Positions 8,977 to 17,885 of a stretch of 64,000 nt of DNA are shown piece by piece. Source of the stretch: Bacillus sp. Cs-700 (lineage in GTDB: Bacteria; Bacillota; Bacilli; Bacillales; Guptibacillaceae). Where the stretch lies: assembly GCF_011082085.1 (NCBI RefSeq), contig NZ_CP041063.1, positions 4,140,001 to 4,204,000 on the forward strand, in the 5' to 3' direction. Within the stretch, counting starts at the first letter, position 1. Each line of letters begins with the position of its first letter. The notes under the pieces were generated by a model. The model was given only the letters and a program-made list of their open reading frames with translations, was not told where the DNA came from and did not search any database. The position numbers and the translations under genes were made by a program.

Positions 8977-9828
8977 ATGGGTGGATTTTCATTTGTTAAA
9001 AAACTTGGGAAAGAGATCGGAGAGGATCGGGTTACGAGTCTTGCAGCGGAATTGGCCTATTACTTTATGTTATCGATCTTTCCATTACTTATTCTCATTC
9101 TCTCGATTCTTCCTTACTTGTCAATTGACAAACAGGAAGCGGTGAATTTCCTTACAAAATATGCTCCTGGAGAGACAGGGAGCATCCTACAGGATAATGT
9201 TCTCTCCATCATTAGTGAGCCTCAGGGCGGCTTATTAACCTTAGGTATACTTGGGACGATCTGGTCAGCTTCAAACGGTATGATGGCGATGATGAGAGCG
9301 TTGAATCTTGCTTACGATGTGGAAGAAACAAGATCCTTTATTAAAGCAAGGCTTCTGTCTATTTTGTTGACAATTGGACTTGTTCTTGTGTTTATTGTCA
9401 CGCTAGTATTACCGGTTTTTGGAGACGTAATTATTGACGCAGTAAGCTCTTCATTAAATTTGCCGAGCTCAACCGAATTTTTGTTTCGTATTCTTCGTTG
9501 GGTAGTAGCTGTGGCAATTATGGCATGTATCCTTGCAGCGTTATACCGATTTGCACCAAATAAACATTTCCCATTTAAAGAGGTGATCATTGGAGCCCTT
9601 GTAGCAACGTTAGGCTGGCAGGTAATTTCGCTTGCATTTGCATTTTACGTTAGTAATTTCGGTAACTATTCTGCTACTTATGGAAGTCTTGGCGGTGTGA
9701 TTATTTTAATGCTTTGGTTTTATTTAACCGGCATTATTCTTCTTGTAGGTGGAGAGGTTAATGCACTACTTCATAAAAACAAGCGAAAAACACAGCTTTC
9801 AAGTGAGGAAGAGCAAATTGGTTTTTAA
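8977..9828 (+). CDS. YihY/BrkB-family integral membrane protein
   Basis: 283 residues from an ATG at 8977 preceded by AAAGGGG. The frame extends to 8857 but that part contains the upstream terminator. About six hydrophobic segments are present, with family signatures near the N-terminus (VTSLAAELAYYFMLSIFPLL), SNGMMAMMRALNLAYDV and a C-terminal YGSLGGVIILMLWFYLTG helix. YihY proteins were once called ribonuclease BN, which is wrong, and their function is unknown. The stop overlaps the convergent histidine kinase gene by four bases. Confidence 0.87.
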   Translation: MGGFSFVKKLGKEIGEDRVTSLAAELAYYFMLSIFPLLILILSILPYLSIDKQEAVNFLTKYAPGETGSILQDNVLSIISEPQGGLLTLGILGTIWSASNGMMAMMRALNLAYDVEETRSFIKARLLSILLTIGLVLVFIVTLVLPVFGDVIIDAVSSSLNLPSSTEFLFRILRWVVAVAIMACILAALYRFAPNKHFPFKEVIIGALVATLGWQVISLAFAFYVSNFGNYSATYGSLGGVIILMLWFYLTGIILLVGGEVNALLHKNKRKTQLSSEEEQIGF

Positions 9829-10616
9829 ACCGGATGGAGCAAAGGTAATTGAATAGAAAATGTTGTACCAAACGAAGGAGAACTCTTTACTTTTATCGTC
9901 CCTTTGTGGTTTTGAATAATTTGTTTACTAAGGAACAGGCCGAGGCCCGTTCCTTTTTCTTTTGTTGTGTAAAAGGGTTTGAAAATACGACTCTGAGTCG
10001 ATGCATCCATTCCAACGCCATTGTCACGTATAGCGATTGTCACCCCATTATCGTGCTGTCCTACTGTTAGTGAGATCACCCCATTGCTACGTTTCGTCAT
10101 GCGAATGGCTTCGATACTGTTTTTCAAGACATTTAGAAAAACTTGCTTGAACTGTCCGGGGTTGATCATGACTTCAATAGGAAGTTTGAACTGTTGTAGA
10201 TTTGTGGTCAGGTCACACTTGCTTAATTTTGCCTGGCTATGAAAAAGAAGGAGAATATTTTTTAGGAAGGGGATAAGATCAATACGTTCAGATGTAAGCT
10301 CTGCAGGGCGTGCAAGTTGAAGAAACTCTTCAACTAGATCGGTCGTTCGTTGGATTTCTGTTAACAGTAGATCAGCAATGTCGCTTTTTTGTAGTTTATC
10401 AAGGTCAGGTTTTATTAGCTGAAGGAAGCCTTTCATAATCGTAAGAGGATTTTTAATTTCATGAGCAACGCCAGCAACAAGCGTGTTAACGTTGCTTAGT
10501 GCTTGATTTTTATAAGTTAACGCTTCTAATTGTTCAAGTAAGTGAGAATAGTCCTCTACTGATGGCAATACATTCTGTCTAGGCATTTCCTTAGCATTTA
10601 AATTAGACTGTTCCAA
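9825..10616 (-). CDS. Soluble orphan sensor histidine kinase
   Basis: 263 residues from a TTG with AAAGGGG eight bases upstream. No membrane segment or recognised sensor domain: about 60 N-terminal residues with coiled-coil character precede HisKA (VAGVAHEIKNPLTIMKGF, His near 53) and a HATPase domain (NVLKNSIEAI, DNGVGMD, GTGLGL). The catalytic half closely resembles the other two orphan kinases in this window. Without a response regulator nearby, a role in the sporulation phosphorelay is possible but unproven. A cytosolic kinase this short must sense its signal through the N-terminal helix or a partner. Confidence 0.87.
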   Translation of the reverse strand: MEQSNLNAKEMPRQNVLPSVEDYSHLLEQLEALTYKNQALSNVNTLVAGVAHEIKNPLTIMKGFLQLIKPDLDKLQKSDIADLLLTEIQRTTDLVEEFLQLARPAELTSERIDLIPFLKNILLLFHSQAKLSKCDLTTNLQQFKLPIEVMINPGQFKQVFLNVLKNSIEAIRMTKRSNGVISLTVGQHDNGVTIAIRDNGVGMDASTQSRIFKPFYTTKEKGTGLGLFLSKQIIQNHKGTIKVKSSPSFGTTFSIQLPLLHPV

Positions 10617-10746
10617 GTCCGTTACCCCTTTCGTTAACTTATCCTTAACGCATAGTTATAGAGTAACACCCATGAATTGCGAAGATTGAATGTTTGTAGG
10701 AAAGAATTAGAGTGTTTTTGAAGAATATTGTTTCATTTTGGTATAA

Positions 10747-10775
10747 AAAAGAATCTGCGCTAGGCAGATTCTTTT
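10747..10775 (-). terminator. Terminator after the copper-chaperone-like gene
   Basis: Perfect 12-bp stem AAAAGAATCTGC / GCAGATTCTTTT with a 5-base loop, placed just after the stop codon at 10780 in the minus direction. It may serve both strands. Confidence 0.8.
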
Positions 10776-10779
10776 GGAA

Positions 10780-10986
10780 TTAGGCAGGTTGATAGCCTGC
10801 TTCTTCAATTGTTTGCATGATTGTTGCTTCGTCTAAGGCTTCTTCATCATACATAATCGTGACTGTTTCTTCTTTCAGATCAGCCAAAGCCCGTTCAATG
10901 CCGTTTAAAGAAAGGAGGGCAGCTTCGATTTTCTGGATACATTCTTCGCCCTTCATCCCTTGTACGGATACAGTCATTTCATTCAT
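10780..10986 (-). CDS. Heavy-metal-associated (CopZ-like) domain protein with a degenerate metal site
   Basis: 68 residues, the full length of a CopZ-type HMA domain (beta-alpha-beta-beta-alpha-beta pattern, ending EEAGYQPA). Copper chaperones bind Cu(I) with a GMxCxxC loop. Here the loop reads GMKGEEC: the first cysteine is replaced by glycine and only the second remains. No copA or csoR is adjacent. It may have lost copper binding or bind another ligand. The ribosome site AAAGGAG precedes the ATG. The fold assignment is good; function is uncertain because of the missing cysteine. Confidence 0.8.
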   Translation of the reverse strand: MNEMTVSVQGMKGEECIQKIEAALLSLNGIERALADLKEETVTIMYDEEALDEATIMQTIEEAGYQPA

Positions 10987-11056
10987 ATCGCTAAACTCCT
11001 TTCATCATCTAAAACCCTTTACCCGAATTAAGAGGAGTTTAATCTATCTTAATAGG

Positions 11057-11176
11057 CTAAGGCTTATTTGGAGTTTCGTTCGAAAGCTGCTCCAATGATT
11101 TAATTTTACCATGTGGATTTTGTGCTTCTTTTCTTTTGCGGAATTGTCTTTCTCGTTGTCCTTTAGACTGACTCAT
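11057..11176 (-). CDS. Small basic hypothetical protein (39 aa)
   Basis: ATG at 11176 with AAGGGGTGAAAA upstream, stop TAG at 11057-11059. The sequence starts MSQSKGQRERQFRKRKEAQN and is strongly basic in its first half, with no cysteines or membrane segment. The good ribosome site, the compact fit between neighbours on the same strand and the basic composition suggest a real small gene. I do not recognise the family, and a nucleic-acid-binding or spore-associated role is only a guess. Confidence 0.6.
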   Translation of the reverse strand: MSQSKGQRERQFRKRKEAQNPHGKIKSLEQLSNETPNKP

Positions 11177-11236
11177 CAGTTTTTCACCCCTTATCATAGT
11201 GTTCATTAATAAGGTGGCCAACAGAACAAATTGTAC

Positions 11237-12088
11237 TCACTGCAAATGTTGGGAGTGAAGTTGAACAAATGTATACCCATTTTTTTGTAAGACGGGTATC
11301 GCTTTTTTAACACCTTCTGCTGTGCCGCTAGTCGGTTGATTCATATGAAGGAGAGCAATGTCGCCGGGTTGTGCCCGCAAAAGAGCATCGTTCACCTGTT
11401 GGGCGTTATAAGTTGCACCGGCGTCTCCAAGTAAAGTGTAATTCACAATTTGAACACCAAGGTCTTGAGCGATTTGAACGGCTACGTCATCATAGTAAGC
11501 TGTTCCTGAACGGAAAAGTGTCGGTTTATTACCAGTTAGTTCTTCAATTTTGTTTTGGTTCTCCCTCATTTCTTCAATCACTTCTTTTACCGATGCTGTC
11601 CCTGAGATGCCCCAGGCTGACTGCCCGTTCACAGAAAGAGGTTTGTGGTGCGTGCCGTGATTTTCAATTTGAAACAGCGGGTCACGAGCAAGTTCTTGGA
11701 ATAAAGCGGTGTTTTGATCAATCCATCTACTGTTTATAAATAGGGTGGAAGGGAGTTTGTTTTCTTTTAAAAATGCGATCAATGCCTCATCTACATCATT
11801 CCCATGTGACCCACCACAAGCATCAAATGTTAAGGCGATTTCCTTTTTAGATGAATGAAAATGAGTGTAAACACCTGCTATATTTTCACCAAATTCAGTA
11901 GGGGTTTTGTTTTCGTATTTTGCAATTAGCTGTTCCTTTCCATTATCAACTAAAAAAGAAGGAATGGGTCTTTTCACATTCGATTCTTCAAGAAGAGAGA
12001 GGCTACTAGCTTGTTGGGCCTGACAACCTATTAGGACGAAAAAAATAAGGACTAGAACAGTTTGTTTTACAGTTATCATGTTTATCAC
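11237..12088 (-). CDS. Polysaccharide deacetylase lipoprotein (NodB domain)
   Basis: 283 residues from a GTG at 12088 (an ATG at 12079 is equally possible). A short signal peptide ends in a lipobox (FFVLIGC, Cys about 22), so it is probably anchored on the outer membrane face. The NodB domain shows motif 1 TFDACGG, motif 2 ENHGTHHKPLS, where the two His bind metal, and motif 3 FRSGTAYYDD, all intact. Family members remove N- or O-acetyl groups from peptidoglycan or other glycans; the exact substrate cannot be read from sequence. Alone in its unit. Confidence 0.87.
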   Translation of the reverse strand: MINMITVKQTVLVLIFFVLIGCQAQQASSLSLLEESNVKRPIPSFLVDNGKEQLIAKYENKTPTEFGENIAGVYTHFHSSKKEIALTFDACGGSHGNDVDEALIAFLKENKLPSTLFINSRWIDQNTALFQELARDPLFQIENHGTHHKPLSVNGQSAWGISGTASVKEVIEEMRENQNKIEELTGNKPTLFRSGTAYYDDVAVQIAQDLGVQIVNYTLLGDAGATYNAQQVNDALLRAQPGDIALLHMNQPTSGTAEGVKKAIPVLQKNGYTFVQLHSQHLQ

Positions 12089-12125
12089 CAGAATTTAGCA
12101 TATCACAAAAAAGATAGGATGAAAT

Positions 12126-12161
12126 GGAAAAAACCTCCTTGAATGAAGATCAAGGAGGTTT
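12126..12161 (-). terminator. Terminator of the purine permease gene
   Basis: Perfect 12-bp stem AAACCTCCTTGA / TCAAGGAGGTTT with a T-run on the minus strand, about 20 bases after the permease stop. Confidence 0.82.
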
Positions 12162-12179
12162 GGAAGGCTTTCTTACTCT

Positions 12180-13454
12180 TTAGATGGTGTGTAAGAAAAA
12201 GTTTATGAAAAAGAGGCTTGCGATAATGTACATCGGTACAGGAACTTCTTTTCCTTTCCCTAAGGCGATTTTTAGAAATGGATATGCAATAAAGCCAAAT
12301 GCAATACCGTCAACAATGCTGTAGGTGAGCGGAATCATGACGATAATTAAAAAGGCAGGAAACCCTTCAGAAAAATCTTGTAGGGAAATGTTTTGAATGG
12401 ATGTAATCATCAAACCACCAATAATAATCAGAACTGGCGCAATCGCCGAGTCTGGTATGATTTTAAAAATAGGGATAAAGAATAGTGATGTTAAGAACAA
12501 TAACCCTGTTGTAATCGCAGTAAGTCCTGTTCGACCACCAGCTGAAATCCCTGAAGCACTTTCAACCGTCGAAACGGTTGGACTCGTACCGAAAAGGCCA
12601 GATGATATGGCTGAAATCGCATTGGCTTGATATGATTTAGTAAACTTCCGCTGATCTGGCAGTAAACCGGTTAACAAACCCATATTCTCAAAGACAAGAA
12701 TCATTGCCATGGAGAACGTTGCGATCCAAAAAGGGAGCATCAGAATGTCATCGAAAGACATAGCAGCAAATACCGATCCGTAGGATGAGAATGAAAAGCT
12801 ACTTTGTTGACCTGTCTCAATTAGTCCGAGCGACCAGGCAAGTGCAGTCCCAGCTAACATACTGATAAGAAAGTGGCCTTTCACATTTCGAATGAAGAGA
12901 ATGGCAGCTAATGCTAGCGTGGCGAGAGTAGCAATCACATGAGCGGACCCAAGGTTTCCAAGTGCCACAAATGTAGAATCGCTGGAAACGACGATCCCGC
13001 CTTTTTGTAAACCGATGAATGTAAGAAATAATCCAATTCCGACGGTAATCGCTTCTTTTAATGAACGCGGGATTGCTTTTGAAAGAACACCAGACAGCGG
13101 TGTAAAAGCGGTTATCGCAAATAATATCCCTGCAACAAAGACAGAAGCGAGCGCCACCTCCCATCTTAGTCCCATTGATTCAACCATTGTATACGTAAAG
13201 AACGCATTTACACCCATCCCTGGAACGAGGATAATTGGTGCATTTGCGTAAAACCCAATTAACAGGCAGCCGACCACTGACGTCAGGACTGTTGCAATCA
13301 TTCCTGCTTCAAAAGGAATTCCTGCATCAGCAAGTATTGACGCGTTAACCGCTGCAATATAAACAATCGTAAAAAATGACGTAATGCCGGCAAGAATTTC
13401 TTTCTTCAGTGAAGTATCGTGAGCCTGAAAATCAAAATGAATTTTCGTTTTCAC
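12180..13454 (-). CDS. AzgA-type NCS2 purine permease (adenine/guanine/hypoxanthine)
   Basis: 424 residues from a GTG with GAAGGGA upstream, about 12 membrane segments. The N-terminal FFTIVYIAAVNASILADAG, the VPGMGVNAFFTYT segment and TSPTVSTVESASG are typical of the AzgA/PbuG/PbuO branch of the nucleobase-cation symporters. It imports purine bases by proton symport. It is divergent from a second purine transporter at 13638, giving a small purine-uptake locus. I saw no purine riboswitch in the 183-base divergent gap, unlike pbuG of B. subtilis. The exact base transported is inferred. Confidence 0.88.
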   Translation of the reverse strand: MKTKIHFDFQAHDTSLKKEILAGITSFFTIVYIAAVNASILADAGIPFEAGMIATVLTSVVGCLLIGFYANAPIILVPGMGVNAFFTYTMVESMGLRWEVALASVFVAGILFAITAFTPLSGVLSKAIPRSLKEAITVGIGLFLTFIGLQKGGIVVSSDSTFVALGNLGSAHVIATLATLALAAILFIRNVKGHFLISMLAGTALAWSLGLIETGQQSSFSFSSYGSVFAAMSFDDILMLPFWIATFSMAMILVFENMGLLTGLLPDQRKFTKSYQANAISAISSGLFGTSPTVSTVESASGISAGGRTGLTAITTGLLFLTSLFFIPIFKIIPDSAIAPVLIIIGGLMITSIQNISLQDFSEGFPAFLIIVMIPLTYSIVDGIAFGFIAYPFLKIALGKGKEVPVPMYIIASLFFINFFLHTI

Positions 13455-13637
13455 TTTATTCCCTTCTTACTTGTGTTTCCCTCTCCCACCCGTGTATTTG
13501 AAAAATCAAATCACCAATAAAACAGTATATCAGAGCAAGAGATGTTTTTATAGTGGAAAAAAACGTAATGACCTGTGCGAACCGCTTTGATAAGATGAAG
13601 GTGTACATAATTCGTTTTGATGAAAGAAGGCTTTTAC

Positions 13638-14912
13638 ATGCGTAATACGTTATCTGCCCTTCAATGGGCGATCTTTATGATTGCAGGCTCCATTGTGGCT
13701 CCAGTTGCGATTGCAAGCTTGTTCCACTTAGATCCTGCAATGGCAGCAGGATTTGTTCAGAGAACGATGTTTGTTCTAGGTGTAGCTGGAATCTTGCAGG
13801 CAACCCTCGGTCACCGCCTACCGATTAATGAAGGTCCTGCAGGGTTATGGTGGGGCGTCTTTGTTTTATATGCAGGATTAAGCTCCACGCTATTTGGGTC
13901 GGAGGTAGAGACACTTCAAGCACTCGAACTTGCCATGATTGTTAGCGGAATTGTTTTTATCTTACTTAGCGCATTTGGTTTAGTGGAGAAGCTATCCCGT
14001 CTTTTTACACCAGTTGTAACAGGGATTTATCTTCTACTTCTTGTCGCTCAGTTAAGTGGCTCCTTTCTTAACGGCATGATGGGGGTCGGCTACTTAAAAG
14101 AGGGGATTGACCTTCGTATTGCAGGGCTATCTCTCCTACTTGTATTTGTTTCCATATGGTTTTCAAGATCGATGCCTGCTATGATTCAGCAGTATAGTAT
14201 CCTGATTATATTAATTGTCGGATGGATTTTATTTGCTGTGCTTGGATTAGCAAAACCAGTCGTTCTTCCAGAGGGAGGGTTCATTCAATTACCAGAGGTA
14301 TTTGCGTTTGGTTATCCAACTTGGGATTCTGGCATGATTGTCACGGCGCTCCTTGTCACACTTCTTCTACTTACAAATATGATTGCAAGTATTCGGGTCG
14401 TGGAAGAAGTATTAAATAAGTTATCAAATTCTAAGCCAATGGGTCGGTACAGACAAGCAGGATTTATATCAGGTATTAATCAACTATTAGGGGGCGTCTT
14501 TTCGGCAGTGGGAAGTGTTCCCATATCGGGTGCTGCAGGATTTATTTTAACGACAGGGCTTAAACGAAAGTTACCGTTTATTTTAGGTAGTGGATTTATT
14601 ATCGTCATTAGCTTATTCCCAGCGCTGATGGCATTCTTTGCAGCATTACCTGAACCGGTTGGCTATGCTGTCATTTTTATTGTTTTCGTAAACATGGTAG
14701 GCATTGCGTTTAACGAGTTTAAAAAGGATGATTCAGAGGGAAAACCATTTATAATAGGCATTTCCTTTATGGTTGGAATTGGTACGATGTTTATTCCACC
14801 AGAAGCTTTTCAACAAGCCCCACCAATTGCGGCTTCGATTTTGAATAATGGTCTTATACTTGGTTCGATTACCGCGATTTTGACAGAGCAAATTCTTTAT
14901 AAGAAGCATTAA
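13638..14912 (+). CDS. Purine/xanthine permease of the NCS2 family (YwdJ-like)
   Basis: 424 residues from an ATG at 13638, with GAAGG eight bases upstream; in-frame starts at 13617/13620 lack a ribosome site. About 12 membrane helices, with HRLPINEGPAGLWWGVFVLY and the SVPISGAAGFI segment near the usual binding-site helices. It resembles B. subtilis YwdJ, a putative purine transporter of the uracil-xanthine branch. Substrate is not proven. It is divergent from the AzgA-type permease and followed after about 90 bases by a UspA gene. Confidence 0.82.
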   Translation: MRNTLSALQWAIFMIAGSIVAPVAIASLFHLDPAMAAGFVQRTMFVLGVAGILQATLGHRLPINEGPAGLWWGVFVLYAGLSSTLFGSEVETLQALELAMIVSGIVFILLSAFGLVEKLSRLFTPVVTGIYLLLLVAQLSGSFLNGMMGVGYLKEGIDLRIAGLSLLLVFVSIWFSRSMPAMIQQYSILIILIVGWILFAVLGLAKPVVLPEGGFIQLPEVFAFGYPTWDSGMIVTALLVTLLLLTNMIASIRVVEEVLNKLSNSKPMGRYRQAGFISGINQLLGGVFSAVGSVPISGAAGFILTTGLKRKLPFILGSGFIIVISLFPALMAFFAALPEPVGYAVIFIVFVNMVGIAFNEFKKDDSEGKPFIIGISFMVGIGTMFIPPEAFQQAPPIAASILNNGLILGSITAILTEQILYKKH

Positions 14913-15000
14913 AAGGAAACGTCTATTCGTGATACATGTCACAGGGCTTGTTCCGTTTTCGTGGTAGTATGAAAGTAGATCAGGGGAGGAGAATGTTGAG

Positions 15001-15435
15001 ATGAAAAAATACAATAAAATCCTTGTTGCGTTTGATGGATCTGATTTAAGTGTTAAGGCATTAAATGAAGCGATTGCTATGGCAAAAGAAAATGAAGCGA
15101 TGGAAATTGATGTTGTTACTGCACTAAATCCTACTGCGCAAATTAGCTCAGCTGTAGTGTATGCAAGTATCCTTAATGAGCTTAGAAAAGAAGCCGTTGA
15201 TCTGTTAAAAGGCATTAGTGAAAAACTCGATGTTCAGCTACCGAATCATAAAGTGAAAACAATGGTACTAGAAGGTAACCCTGGAAATGAAATTGTAAAA
15301 TATGCAGATGATCATGATCGGGATCTTATCATTATGGGAAGCAGAGGATTGAATGGCTTAAGAGAATGGTTTCTTGGAAGCGTCAGTCATGCCGTGCTTC
15401 AGAGGTCTCATTGTCCTGTCCTTATTATTAAATAA
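15001..15435 (+). CDS. Universal stress protein (UspA family)
   Basis: 144 residues, the standard single-domain length. KKYNKILVAFDGSDLS at the N-terminus and GSRGLNGLREWFLGSVSHAV near the C-terminus fit the ATP-binding subgroup (G-2x-G-9x-G-S/T). GGGGAGGAG lies upstream of the ATG. UspA proteins accumulate under starvation and stress, and their molecular role is unclear. A bidirectional terminator separates it from rpiA. A second Usp is at 34258. Confidence 0.9.
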   Translation: MKKYNKILVAFDGSDLSVKALNEAIAMAKENEAMEIDVVTALNPTAQISSAVVYASILNELRKEAVDLLKGISEKLDVQLPNHKVKTMVLEGNPGNEIVKYADDHDRDLIIMGSRGLNGLREWFLGSVSHAVLQRSHCPVLIIK

Positions 15436-15437
15436 TG

Positions 15438-15472
15438 AAAGTGCCCGGCATATCTAGCCGGGCACTTTTTTA
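15438..15472 (+). terminator. Bidirectional terminator between uspA-like gene and rpiA
   Basis: Perfect 12-bp stem AAAGTGCCCGGC / GCCGGGCACTTT with a T-run on the plus strand and A-run/T-run symmetry for the minus strand. It overlaps the rpiA stop codon. Confidence 0.85.
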
Positions 15473-16135
15473 ATTTTCAACATATGTAATGGTATTGTCT
15501 TGGCCGATGATCGCTTTTGCTGCATAACCAATAAATAGCCCATTTTCAACGACTCCTGGAAGTTGATTAAGGTGATCATGTAAAGTAGTAGGGAAGCTAA
15601 TTTCGTCAAATAAACAATCCACAATAAAGTTCCCGTTGTCTGTTACAAAAAGAGAACCATTCTCTTTACGCAAGTTTGCTTCACAACCCAAATTTTGAAT
15701 GGCGTTTACCGTTTTTAAATAACCAAACTGCGTGATCTCAACAGGAAGAGGGAATGTCCCCAGTTTTTTTACATACTTACTGGAATCAGCAACGACAATC
15801 ATGTGCGTGGAATGATAAGCGATGATTTTTTCTCGAAGCAGTGCGCCACCTCCCCCTTTTATGAGGGTTAAATCTTCCGTTAGTTCATCTGCCCCATCAA
15901 TCGTTAAATCAATGGTAGAAACGTCCTCAAGTGATGAAAGTGGAATGCCTTGTTCCTGTGCAAGCTTTTCTGTACTTTTAGATGTGGCAACTCCTGTAAT
16001 GCTCAAGCCTTCTTTCACCATTCTGGCAATTTCAAGAATCGTCCAATAAACGGTACTTCCTGTTCCAAGTCCAACAATCATACCGTCTTGAATATAGGAT
16101 GCTGCTTTTTTACCGGCAAGTTGTTTTTCATTCAC
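15470..16135 (-). CDS. rpiA: Ribose-5-phosphate isomerase A
   Basis: Interconverts ribose-5-phosphate and ribulose-5-phosphate in the pentose phosphate pathway. 221 residues from a GTG start with AGGAG upstream, normal family length. Signatures GLGTGSTVYW, TIDGADEL and LIKGGGGALLREK are intact; the Asp and Lys in the last two are catalytic in RpiA. The gene is divergent from the 6-phosphogluconate dehydrogenase gene across a 340-base gap, so two consecutive enzymes of the pathway are neighbours. B. subtilis uses an RpiB-type enzyme, so the RpiA type is a difference from that model. Confidence 0.95.
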   Translation of the reverse strand: MNEKQLAGKKAASYIQDGMIVGLGTGSTVYWTILEIARMVKEGLSITGVATSKSTEKLAQEQGIPLSSLEDVSTIDLTIDGADELTEDLTLIKGGGGALLREKIIAYHSTHMIVVADSSKYVKKLGTFPLPVEITQFGYLKTVNAIQNLGCEANLRKENGSLFVTDNGNFIVDCLFDEISFPTTLHDHLNQLPGVVENGLFIGYAAKAIIGQDNTITYVEN

Positions 16136-16317
16136 AATCCATTCACTCCTCTATTATTTCAATTGTCTTATTAAGTATAATCTTTATACGGAGTGTTTCC
16201 CAATGATGAATTTTGAAAACGCCTTCTTTCTTGTAAACAAAGGGGAAGTATAAAAAAAGAATGAATAGAATGAGTACGAAATCGATTCTTTTCACCCTTT
16301 TTCCTAGTTACTAATCT

Positions 16318-16346
16318 TTGCACGGTTACACGGAAAGACGTATAAT
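16318..16346 (+). promoter_or_regulatory. Sigma-A promoter of the 6-phosphogluconate dehydrogenase gene
   Basis: A consensus -10 TATAAT (16341-16346) lies 17 bases after TTGCAC (16318-16323), a weak -35 matching at TTG. It predicts a transcript with about 120 bases of leader before the start codon at 16476. The remaining part of the rpiA-gnd gap (16136-16317) shows nothing else I can name. Confidence 0.6.
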
Positions 16347-16351
16347 GCATA

Positions 16352-16386
16352 CTGTCAGGCTGTACGCGTGACTAGCTTAATGACAG
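16352..16386 (+). other. Leader hairpin upstream of gnd
   Basis: The predicted 5' leader begins with an inverted repeat, CTGTCA (16352-16357) and TGACAG (16381-16386), with inner GCT/AGC pairing. It sits at the expected transcript 5' end, where it could stabilise the mRNA or be a regulatory site. No known riboswitch is recognised. Confidence 0.35.
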
Positions 16387-16475
16387 GTGCACATACTAAA
16401 AAGTGTTACTCCTGTAATCAAATGAGTTCGCGTCAGTGAGTTCATGAAAACAAGAAATGAGCTGGAGGGAATAAG

Positions 16476-17885
16476 ATGTCAAAACAACAAATTGGTGTAA
16501 TTGGGTTAGCCGTTATGGGGAAAAACCTTGCGATGAATATCGAAAGTCGCGGCTATTCCGTTTCAGTGTACAATCGTTCGGAAGAAAAAACGAAAGAAAT
16601 GATGTCTGAAGTTGAAGGACGAAACTTTCAGGATACATACAGCATTGAAGAGTTCGTTCAATCACTTGAAACACCTAGAAAAATCTTGCTAATGGTTAAA
16701 GCAGGCATGCCAACAGATGCAACGATTGATCAGCTTCTTCCACATCTTGATAAAGATGATATTATCATTGACGGCGGGAATGCGTTCTTTAAAGACACGC
16801 AGAAGCGTAGCGAAGATTTGAAAGAAAAAGGTATTCGCTTTATTGGTACTGGCGTTTCAGGTGGAGAAGAAGGCGCATTAAACGGTCCTTCAATCATGCC
16901 TGGTGGACAACCGGATGCATTTAGTGAAGTTGAAGATATTTTTAAAGCAATCGCTGCAAACGTTGATGGTGATCCTTGTACAACTTACATTGGTCCAGAC
17001 GGCGCTGGTCACTATGTAAAAATGGTGCATAACGGCATCGAGTATGGTGACATGCAGTTAATCGGCGAAGCTTATTACATGATGAAGAATGTGCTTGGTC
17101 TTTCGACTGACGAGCTTCACGAAGTATTTAAAGAATGGAATAAAGGTGAACTTGATAGCTACCTAATTGAAATCACAGCAGATATCTTTACGAAGAAAGA
17201 TCCTGAAACAGGCAAAGCGCTTGTTGATGTGATTCTTGATACAGCTGGTCAGAAAGGTACTGGTAAATGGACAAGCCAGAGTGCTCTAGACCTTGGTGTA
17301 CCACTTTCCATCATTACGGAATCTGTTTTCTCTCGCTTTATTTCAGCAATGAAGGAAGAGCGTGTGAAAGCAAGCAAGATTCTTGCAGGCCCTAATGTAC
17401 CAGCATTTGATGGTAATAAAGAAGAGCTAATTGAGAAGATCCGCAAAGCACTATATTTAAGTAAAATCTGTTCATACGCCCAAGGCTTCGCTCAAATGCG
17501 CTCGGCATCAGATGAGTATGATTGGAATCTTGATTACGGTTCAATCGCAATGATTTTCCGTGGTGGTTGCATTATTCGTGCAGGTTTCCTTCAAAACATT
17601 AAAGAAGCATATGACCGTGAGCCTAGCTTAACGAACCTTCTTCTAGATCCTTACTTCAAAGAGATCGTTGAATCTTACCAAAGCGCAGCTCGTGATATCG
17701 TATCACTTGCTGTACAGCGCGGAATTCCGGTTCCTGGTCTTGCAAGTGCAATTGCTTATTATGATAGCTATCGTAGCGAAACATTGCCAGCAAACCTTCT
17801 ACAAGCACAGCGCGACTACTTTGGCGCTCATACGTATCAACGTATTGACCGCGAAGGTGTATTCCACACAGAATGGCTTGATTAA
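16476..17885 (+). CDS. gnd: 6-phosphogluconate dehydrogenase (decarboxylating)
   Basis: Oxidises 6-phosphogluconate to ribulose-5-phosphate and CO2 with NADP+. 469 residues, the usual length of the dimeric long form (GndA type). The N-terminal Rossmann motif [12 protein letters not shown], the substrate loop [20 protein letters not shown], the catalytic-lysine segment [15 protein letters not shown] and the C-terminal RIDREG segment are all intact. GGAGGG lies upstream of the ATG. Its own promoter and leader precede it and a run of palindromic repeats starts right after its stop. With zwf at 19974 it forms the oxidative branch of the pathway. Confidence 0.96.
   Translation: MSKQQIGVIGLAVMGKNLAMNIESRGYSVSVYNRSEEKTKEMMSEVEGRNFQDTYSIEEFVQSLETPRKILLMVKAGMPTDATIDQLLPHLDKDDIIIDGGNAFFKDTQKRSEDLKEKGIRFIGTGVSGGEEGALNGPSIMPGGQPDAFSEVEDIFKAIAANVDGDPCTTYIGPDGAGHYVKMVHNGIEYGDMQLIGEAYYMMKNVLGLSTDELHEVFKEWNKGELDSYLIEITADIFTKKDPETGKALVDVILDTAGQKGTGKWTSQSALDLGVPLSIITESVFSRFISAMKEERVKASKILAGPNVPAFDGNKEELIEKIRKALYLSKICSYAQGFAQMRSASDEYDWNLDYGSIAMIFRGGCIIRAGFLQNIKEAYDREPSLTNLLLDPYFKEIVESYQSAARDIVSLAVQRGIPVPGLASAIAYYDSYRSETLPANLLQAQRDYFGAHTYQRIDREGVFHTEWLD

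Noticed and set aside
10817-11098. 93-residue plus-strand frame
   Set aside because: Antisense shadow of the copper-chaperone-like gene with no ribosome site.
13455-13637. Purine riboswitch between the two purine permease genes
   Set aside because: No conserved three-way-junction core elements were seen on either strand.
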